From the NCBI GenBank assembly GCA_030667285.1, contig DAOUWE010000004.1:1-12780 (forward strand): a DNA stretch of 12,780 nucleotides, given 5' to 3'. Under the pieces are notes generated by a model that worked only from the letters and a program-made list of their open reading frames with translations, ran no database searches and was not told where the DNA came from. Positions 5,347-10,625 of the stretch are shown one piece after another; the stretch's first letter is position 1; each line of letters opens with the position of its first letter. Both the position numbers and the translations under genes were made by a program. This stretch comes from Candidatus Shapirobacteria bacterium (GTDB lineage: Bacteria > Patescibacteriota > Microgenomatia > UBA12405 > JAUWLS01).

Positions 5347-5747
5347 TTTTTTCTAAGCCAGTTTAAAAAAGTATAAAAGAAAGAAACAAATATAGAACTA
5401 ATTAGATGAGCGATAATTCCTTGAGATATCAAAAAATGAATTTCAAGATTTGGCCATATTATAACAGGATTGTTGATGCTTAAGATGAGAAAGTCAGGAA
5501 CTAGAATAACAGCGAGGTAGAGGCCGACCAGGTTGATAATGATTCTTATGCCTCCCAGAGTAATTAGGCTTATGGGGAGAAGAAGCAGTTTAATGATTGG
5601 TTTAAGAAAGAGTTCAAAAAGGGCCAGGACCAGGGCGACCTTGACCAAGGTGGATAGTCCGTTGTCCAGACGAAGGTTTTGAAGGAAGAAATTACTAATA
5701 GAGAGACTGAAGAGAAAATAGAAAAAGGATCTTATTATTTTTTTCAT
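5343..5747 (-). CDS. PF04020-type (YvlD / phage-holin-4-like) four-helix membrane protein
   Basis: A 134-residue, very hydrophobic protein with about four membrane segments (roughly 5-22, 32-48, 54-85 and 108-127). The stretch FLKPIIKLLLLPISLITLGG (47-66), followed by INLVGLYLAVILVPDF, matches the characteristic LKP...LP...LTLG...N...VPGF pattern of the PF04020 family. That family is often labelled phage holin family 4 or YvlD, but these proteins are mostly chromosomal and of unknown function. The holin name should not be read as evidence of lysis, since no phage genes are near. It overlaps the transglutaminase-like gene upstream and secG downstream, each by ATGA, so all three are translationally coupled. 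The C-terminus is basic (NWLRKK). Confidence 0.72.
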   Translation of the reverse strand: MKKIIRSFFYFLFSLSISNFFLQNLRLDNGLSTLVKVALVLALFELFLKPIIKLLLLPISLITLGGIRIIINLVGLYLAVILVPDFLILSINNPVIIWPNLEIHFLISQGIIAHLISSIFVSFFYTFLNWLRKK

Positions 5748-7486
5748 TTCTTTTTAATATAGAAGAAAACTGCTGTTGTTAAAAGTATAGCAGTGATAAG
5801 GCCCAGGGGGAGAAAAATGTTTTTACGAAGAGGATTTTTAAGAAGGTGAGTTGTTTGATTTAATTTCACCGTGTAGGCTTGACTTAATATGTGGTCGACT
5901 TGCTTGGGCTCAAGATCGATTTCTTGATAGGAGAAAGGAGGAAGAGTGTTTATTTTTTGGTTAAGGCCAAGTTTTTCCGATTCAAGCTGAAGGTCATAAA
6001 TCGCGGTGTTGTTGGGATTTTTTACTAAAAGGACCAGTTTTTTTCCTTTTTCTTTTAGTTCCGGTTGGGGTTTTTCTAAGCTAGTGATCAGTTTTTCTTT
6101 GGCGAAGTTAACCTGAATAGTTTTTTGGTCAGAGGGACTTTTGTAAAACCCCGGAGATAAGGGCTTTTGGCTATCGAGACCGTGAAAAACAAAAGAAAGG
6201 TGGTTGAGGTCCAGTTCAGAGAAGTAGTTAATGCCTCCGGTTGTTTTTCCCCAAGTTGGGTCGATGGGCATCCATTCTTTTTTTCCTTGGTCGTAATATT
6301 CCGGCCAAGCGTGGAGAATGTCGTTATTTTCATTTACAGGTTTGATTTTGGGATTGTTGGTGTGGGCGAAACCTTGGACTTCTCGAGCCGGAATCCCCGT
6401 GGCCCTTGAGAGGGTTATAAAAAGATCAGTAAATTCGGTACAGAGAGCGTTTTGGGGATTTAAGAGAGCAGAGACTGCCCCTTGTCGTTGACCGGCACGG
6501 ATGTTTTGATAGTCGTATTCGAGAGTGTTTATGACATAGTCATAGATTTTTCGGGGGGAGTTTAAATTTTGAGAGATAAATTTTATGGAAGAATCTTGGG
6601 TTGGCCAGAATTGAGAAGAAGAAGTGTAGACATGGGTATCTACAGGATTAGAAGCAGGAAAAGAAAAGTGACTTATTTCAGCTTGGCCTTCAAGGATAAT
6701 GTCCAAGACACTGCCCGGTTCTAAATTGTATTGGGCAAGCCAGTTTCCGTCCGGGTCGACAACGATATTTTCAGGTTGAGGAGAGATGGTTTTAATAGTG
6801 ATGGCCTGATGAGGAGTTCCGGGAGGTATCGGAATTTCTTGGATCTCCTTTTCCCCGTTTTGATTTTTTAGGTGGTATTTGAGTTTAAAATCAAATAATT
6901 GATATTGTCCAAAAGCTAGTAAGATTTTGTCAGCGAGCTGGTCTTTGTTGTAAAGTAATTGTCGGTGAGTTGTGGAAGATTGGGAGTTTTTGAAAGGCCT
7001 TTTTGAGGCGTAGGCAATGTCACCGAAAGTAAGTGGTACGGAGATTTTGAGATCGAGAGTGTCTAGTTTTTGAAGATCGTTGAATTTTGGGGTGGTGATT
7101 TCCCAAATTTGACCTTTGGTTTTAGCAAACTGTTCGACTTTGTATTCCAGAGTGAATTGATTTTCCTGGTTTTGGCCGACGTTTGGACTATTTAGAACTA
7201 GGTCAATGAGAGTTGTATTCCCTTCTTCTTTAATTTCAAGGTTTATTTCTCCTCCCTGATCGTAAGCCTCAATTTGACTGATGTCGGGCTGGCTTAGTTT
7301 TAGATGATATTGCTTTGGGTAGATTTGAGAAAGATTGTTTTTGATATTTAAAGTTTGCTTAACGGTGGCGTGCCCTCGGCTGTCAACTTGATAGTCTACG
7401 GTTTGATTGACAGTGAATTCCTCCAGGGCTTTGGTGCTAATAGGGTTTGACAGAAAGAAAAGAAGGCAGAGTAGGATAAAAAGCAT
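5744..7486 (-). CDS. Membrane-anchored transglutaminase-like (papain-fold) extracytoplasmic protein
   Basis: A 580-residue protein with a signal-peptide-like N-terminus (about 1-20, ending STKA), a long beta-rich region (about 25-290), a transglutaminase core (about 300-425), another beta region, and a C-terminal membrane helix (about 556-576) with a KKK tail. The catalytic triad is intact: Cys349 in ALCTEFTDLF, His392 in ILHAWPEYY, Asp409 in PIDPTWG. The preceding IYDYVINTLEYDY and following ATGIPAREVQGF match bacterial transglutaminase-like domains. Such domains may act as proteases or crosslinking enzymes; the substrate is unknown. It is the first gene of the operon with the PF04020-type protein, secG and the binding protein. 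The ATG lies six bases after a TAAACT -10-like box and has no ribosome binding site, so the mRNA may be leaderless. Confidence 0.88.
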   Translation of the reverse strand: MLFILLCLLFFLSNPISTKALEEFTVNQTVDYQVDSRGHATVKQTLNIKNNLSQIYPKQYHLKLSQPDISQIEAYDQGGEINLEIKEEGNTTLIDLVLNSPNVGQNQENQFTLEYKVEQFAKTKGQIWEITTPKFNDLQKLDTLDLKISVPLTFGDIAYASKRPFKNSQSSTTHRQLLYNKDQLADKILLAFGQYQLFDFKLKYHLKNQNGEKEIQEIPIPPGTPHQAITIKTISPQPENIVVDPDGNWLAQYNLEPGSVLDIILEGQAEISHFSFPASNPVDTHVYTSSSQFWPTQDSSIKFISQNLNSPRKIYDYVINTLEYDYQNIRAGQRQGAVSALLNPQNALCTEFTDLFITLSRATGIPAREVQGFAHTNNPKIKPVNENNDILHAWPEYYDQGKKEWMPIDPTWGKTTGGINYFSELDLNHLSFVFHGLDSQKPLSPGFYKSPSDQKTIQVNFAKEKLITSLEKPQPELKEKGKKLVLLVKNPNNTAIYDLQLESEKLGLNQKINTLPPFSYQEIDLEPKQVDHILSQAYTVKLNQTTHLLKNPLRKNIFLPLGLITAILLTTAVFFYIKKK

Positions 7487-7492
7487 GAGGTT

Positions 7493-7498
7493 AGTTTA
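7493..7498 (-). promoter_or_regulatory. Candidate -10 box of the envelope operon
   Basis: TAAACT on the minus strand, six bases before the ATG at 7486, would start transcription at the start codon. The -35 region is only T-rich, without a good TTGACA match. It shares a 76-base divergent intergenic region with the lexA promoter. Confidence 0.35.
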
Positions 7499-7528
7499 CA
7501 TCGAAAAAGTAATTTAAAAAACGAGTAG

Positions 7529-7557
7529 TTGACTTCGGGTTTTATTTGGTTTAAATT
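7529..7557 (+). promoter_or_regulatory. lexA operon promoter, apparently leaderless
   Basis: TTGACT (7529-7534), a 17-base spacer, and TAAATT (7552-7557). The ATG at 7563 comes five bases later, so the predicted start site coincides with the start codon. No palindromic SOS box of the Gram-positive (CGAAC-N4-GTTCG) or E. coli (CTGT-N8-ACAG) type is visible in the intergenic region. Confidence 0.6.
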
Positions 7558-7562
7558 TTAGT

Positions 7563-8180
7563 ATGGCTGCAGTGGTTTTGTACAAAAGACAGAAGCAAAT
7601 TTTGGATTTTATTAAAAAGAGAATAGACCGAAATGGTTATGCTCCTACATTAACGGAGATTGCGGAGTTTTTAGATCTTTCTTCTTTGGCTACGGTTCAT
7701 GAGCATCTGAAGGCCCTGGAGAAAAAGGATCTTATTAGGCGTTATAAGGGTGCAGTGAGAGGGATAGAACTTTTGACGGACGATGCCGGAGTTGAACAGA
7801 AAATGGAACTGCCTGTTTTGGGTTTTATCGCTGCCGGTCAGCCGATTGAGCCTTACACTGATCCGAATGCAACGGTTATGGTGGGATCAGATATGTTGCC
7901 AAACAAGGGAAAATCTTATGTTTTGCAGGTAAAAGGAGATTCGATGATTGAGGAGGGGATTTTGAATGGGGATTATGTGGTAATTAAGGAACAACAAACA
8001 GCCAATGATGGAGATATAGTGGTGGCCATATTAGAGAATGGTTTTGCCACCCTGAAGCGCTTTTTTCGAGAGAGCAATCGAGTGAGATTACAACCGGCAA
8101 ATTCTTCAATGTCCCCTATTTATGCGACCAAGGTGACGATTAAGGGTAAGGTGGTGGGAGTAGTAAGAAAATTTAATTGA
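7563..8180 (+). CDS. lexA: LexA repressor / SOS self-cleaving peptidase
   Basis: A full-length 205-residue LexA. The N-terminal winged helix-turn-helix (about 1-70) opens LYKRQKQILDFI and contains PTLTEIAEFLDLSSLATVHEHLKALEKK (split about 28-55). The C-terminal S24 peptidase domain has the Ala91-Gly92 self-cleavage site (FIAAGQPIEP), Ser127 in KGDSMIEEGI and Lys165 in FATLKRFF, so RecA-stimulated autocleavage should be possible. It would repress DNA-damage genes in the cytosol and usually its own promoter. The first gene of an operon, it is followed after one base by rsmI. The start is set by homology and by the promoter five bases upstream. The operator this LexA recognises is not evident. 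Confidence 0.96.
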   Translation: MAAVVLYKRQKQILDFIKKRIDRNGYAPTLTEIAEFLDLSSLATVHEHLKALEKKDLIRRYKGAVRGIELLTDDAGVEQKMELPVLGFIAAGQPIEPYTDPNATVMVGSDMLPNKGKSYVLQVKGDSMIEEGILNGDYVVIKEQQTANDGDIVVAILENGFATLKRFFRESNRVRLQPANSSMSPIYATKVTIKGKVVGVVRKFN

Positions 8181-8181
8181 G

Positions 8182-8844
8182 ATGCTGTATTTAATTTCAG
8201 TTCCCATTGGTAATCTTTTGGATGTTAGCAAGAGAGCGGTGGAAACTTTGGAGAAGGTAGAGGTTCTTTTGTGTGAAGATACTCGTGTTACGGGAAAACT
8301 GGTAGGACTTTTGGGCATTAAGAACAAACCGAAACTGGTTTCTTTTTACGATCAGGTGGAAAAAGAGAAAGCTGGCCAGGTGATAGAGTGGTTAAAAGAA
8401 GGGAAAGAAGTAGGGCTGGTAGGTGATGCGGGGACTCCCCTATTGTCTGACCCGGGTTGGTATTTGACGAGAGAGTGTATCAAGCAAGATTTAGAGATTG
8501 AAGTAGTTCCCGGGGCGAGTGCGGTAGTAACTGCTCTGCAATTGTCCGGTTTACCAATGGATAAATATAGTTTTCTTGGATTTTTGCCTAAAAAAGGTGG
8601 AAAAAGAAAAAGGATTTTGGAAAAATACGGACCGGTTTTGGGGACAAAAGTGTTTTACGAGTCGCCTTTTCGGGTAGGAAAGTTATTAAGTGATGTTTTA
8701 GAGACATGGGGAGATTTAGATGTGGCTCTGTGTCGAGAAATGACCAAAAAACATCAGGAAGTAATTAGAGGGAAAGCATCGGAAGTTTTGGAGAAAATAG
8801 GGAATAGGGCCTTGAAGGGCGAGGTAGTGCTTGTGGTAGGATAA
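8182..8844 (+). CDS. rsmI: 16S rRNA (cytidine-1402-2'-O)-methyltransferase RsmI, short form
   Basis: A 220-residue tetrapyrrole-methylase-fold enzyme that uses SAM to 2'-O-methylate C1402 in the decoding centre of 16S rRNA. Diagnostic motifs are in order: VPIGNLLDVS (7-16), CEDTR (31-35), GDAGTPLLSDPGW (about 81-93), VVPGASAVVTALQLSGL (about 108-124), FLPKKGGKRK, YESPFR, and the closing LKGEVVLVV. E. coli RsmI is about 286 residues; the C-terminal helix-turn-helix extension is absent here, leaving the catalytic domain complete. It starts one base after the lexA stop (TGA-G-ATG) with no ribosome binding site, so coupling to lexA is likely. It is followed three bases later by the phosphoglycerate mutase gene. 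Confidence 0.95.
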   Translation: MLYLISVPIGNLLDVSKRAVETLEKVEVLLCEDTRVTGKLVGLLGIKNKPKLVSFYDQVEKEKAGQVIEWLKEGKEVGLVGDAGTPLLSDPGWYLTRECIKQDLEIEVVPGASAVVTALQLSGLPMDKYSFLGFLPKKGGKRKRILEKYGPVLGTKVFYESPFRVGKLLSDVLETWGDLDVALCREMTKKHQEVIRGKASEVLEKIGNRALKGEVVLVVG

Positions 8845-8847
8845 AGT

Positions 8848-9570
8848 ATGGGGAAAAGCAATAAGATAGATGAAGCAATAAGGTTGACGGCTTCGGCCTT
8901 TTCGTCTATTTTGAATCCCGGAAAGACAAAAAAGAAATTGCCTAAAATTGAGAGCAGTAAATATCCGGAGATTTATGTGTTTCGTCATGGAGAGACTTAT
9001 GATAATCGGAATAAGGTTTTTTCCGGCAGGAGGGATACGGAAGTTACAGCAAGAGGAAAGAAACAAGCGAGAATTCTTGCTGGTAAGCTGAAAAATAAAG
9101 AAATTGATGTTTGTATTGTCTCTTCTTTGGTAAGGTCGAAAGATACGGCGGCGATTGCTCTAAAAGGCAAGGGGGTTAAGTTTGAGATAGATGACAGAAT
9201 AATTGAAAGGGATTATGGAAAATTGTCAGGAAAAAGCAAGTCTAAGTTGACCAAAGAGGATCCGGTGAAGGCGGTAAAATATCGAAGGTTTTACGATTAT
9301 CCCCCGCCAGGAGGAGAGAGTGGAAAAATGGTTAAAGAAAGAGTTTTCGAGTTTTGTGATGAGTTGGTTAAAAGAATTAGAAAAGAGGGAATAAACGTGG
9401 CTTTATCGACTCATGGGAACAGCATGAAGATGATTAGATTGTATTTTGAAAAATTACCGGTGGTAGAAGTTTTGATTCAGGAGAATCCTTTGGGAACGGA
9501 TTATGCGGAGTATGTAGTGACTCCGAAAAAAGTTTTGGTGTCTAGAATTCCGGATAAAAAGAGTGGCTAG
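8848..9570 (+). CDS. Phosphoglycerate mutase-like protein, histidine phosphatase superfamily (GpmA-like)
   Basis: A 240-residue histidine phosphatase superfamily protein. The phospho-acceptor motif FRHGET has His47 (45-50). Then come SGRRDTEVTARGKKQA, SSLVRSKDTA with Arg96, IIERDYGKLSG with Glu120, and STHGNSM with the second catalytic His189. The KYRRFYDYPPPGGES segment (144-158) is close to the WRRS-x-D-x-PPP segment of cofactor-dependent phosphoglycerate mutase, favouring 3PG/2PG interconversion over a generic phosphatase. The convergent neighbour is enolase, the next glycolytic step. A Lys/Ser-rich N-terminal extension of about 40 residues precedes the domain, which is unusual. This is the only start here with a recognisable AGGA upstream. 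Its stop codon shares the CTAG at 9567-9570 with the enolase stop. Confidence 0.82.
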   Translation: MGKSNKIDEAIRLTASAFSSILNPGKTKKKLPKIESSKYPEIYVFRHGETYDNRNKVFSGRRDTEVTARGKKQARILAGKLKNKEIDVCIVSSLVRSKDTAAIALKGKGVKFEIDDRIIERDYGKLSGKSKSKLTKEDPVKAVKYRRFYDYPPPGGESGKMVKERVFEFCDELVKRIRKEGINVALSTHGNSMKMIRLYFEKLPVVEVLIQENPLGTDYAEYVVTPKKVLVSRIPDKKSG

Positions 9571-10622
9571 AGCTTTTTGAGAAGTTGGCGAAGTCGGTTG
9601 TATTTGGCAATTCTTTCTCCTCGGTTGGGACCTCCGAATTTGACGTAGTCGGCTTTGACCGAGAGAGCAAAATCAGCAATGAAATCTTCGTTAGTTTCTG
9701 TTCCGCGGTGGGAAACTATTACTGATAGATTGTGTTTTTGGGCGGTTTTAACTGCATGATGAGCTTGGGTTAGAGTGCCTTGTTGATTGGGCTTGATGAT
9801 GACGGCGTTGAATTTTTTATTAGCTCCTTTTTCGATAATGCTTGAGCTGGTGACGGTTAAATCATCACCTACGACTTGCTTGGTATTCCCCCAATATTGA
9901 AAAAAACGAGTCCAAGCACGAGAGTTTTCTTCTTCTATCGGATCTTCGATAGAGTGGATTTGAGGAAATTCGCTGAGATAGCGACTAATTTGACGAGAGG
10001 GGAAGCCGGCATCGTTATTGGCTACATCCAGAGCGATTCGGAAGCGATTACCGGCGAAGCGAGACATGATGTTTAAAACTTTTTTGTCAGAGAGCTTGAG
10101 GGGAGTAAAGCCTCCTTCGGAACCAAGACCGATGGAAAAGCTGTTTTTTAGAAGATAGTTTTTGATTTGATCGAAGAGTTTTTTGCCGGTTTCGAAACGG
10201 TTAACAATGTACATAAATTCTTGGATACGGACTTTCCCGTTGCCGTGTTTTCCGCCTTCGAACATGAGCATCATTAATTTCGGCCATTTGGGTTTTCGAG
10301 GAACGGGGAAAGATTTATTAGCTTTGGCAAAAGCAATAGACAGAGGCAAGGTGGCGTTGACAGCAGAGCCGGAGTAAATAAGATAAGCGTCCAGTTCTCT
10401 TTGGTTTTTGGGTGTTTTTTTAAGAAGGGTTGTTTTGAGATTGGTGTCGATTTGCCTGATGGCTGTTTTGGGATTAACATATTTTGCTTCTTGTTTGCCG
10501 GAAGACAATCCCTTAGGAGTGGAGGCGGAAAAAACTCCTTCTGTTGTTTCAAGAGTAACGTGAGTAGTGGTTTCGCCCTGAGAGTTTAGGATGATTCGAG
10601 GAACAATCTTTTTTATCCTCAT
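9567..10622 (-). CDS. eno: Short, divergent enolase
   Basis: A 351-residue enolase-superfamily protein, versus roughly 430 residues in the family, predicted to interconvert 2-phosphoglycerate and PEP. Active-site positions are retained: His126 and Glu135 in GKHGNGKVRIQEFM, Glu169 in GSEGGFTP, metal ligands Asp199 (RIALDV), Glu226 (IHSIEDP) and Asp253/254 (VGDDLTVT), Lys277 (IIKPNQ), His305-Arg306 (VSHRGTET), and Lys328 (YVKFGG). Divergent sites are ILNSQGETTTHV (usually ILDSRGNPTVEV), PKGLSSG (usually PSGASTG) and HRGT (usually HRSG); these lie in the substrate-closing loop and phosphate-binding region. Shortening appears spread through the N-terminal and middle parts rather than caused by a frameshift. 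It follows the PEP synthase gene after 3 bases. Genuine enolase is most likely; a related enzyme of altered specificity is possible. Confidence 0.85.
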   Translation of the reverse strand: MRIKKIVPRIILNSQGETTTHVTLETTEGVFSASTPKGLSSGKQEAKYVNPKTAIRQIDTNLKTTLLKKTPKNQRELDAYLIYSGSAVNATLPLSIAFAKANKSFPVPRKPKWPKLMMLMFEGGKHGNGKVRIQEFMYIVNRFETGKKLFDQIKNYLLKNSFSIGLGSEGGFTPLKLSDKKVLNIMSRFAGNRFRIALDVANNDAGFPSRQISRYLSEFPQIHSIEDPIEEENSRAWTRFFQYWGNTKQVVGDDLTVTSSSIIEKGANKKFNAVIIKPNQQGTLTQAHHAVKTAQKHNLSVIVSHRGTETNEDFIADFALSVKADYVKFGGPNRGERIAKYNRLRQLLKKL

Positions 10623-10625
10623 TAT

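Noticed and set aside
5343..5747. Phage holin and therefore a prophage remnant
   Set aside because: The PF04020 family is mainly chromosomal, and no capsid, integrase, lysin or terminase gene is near.
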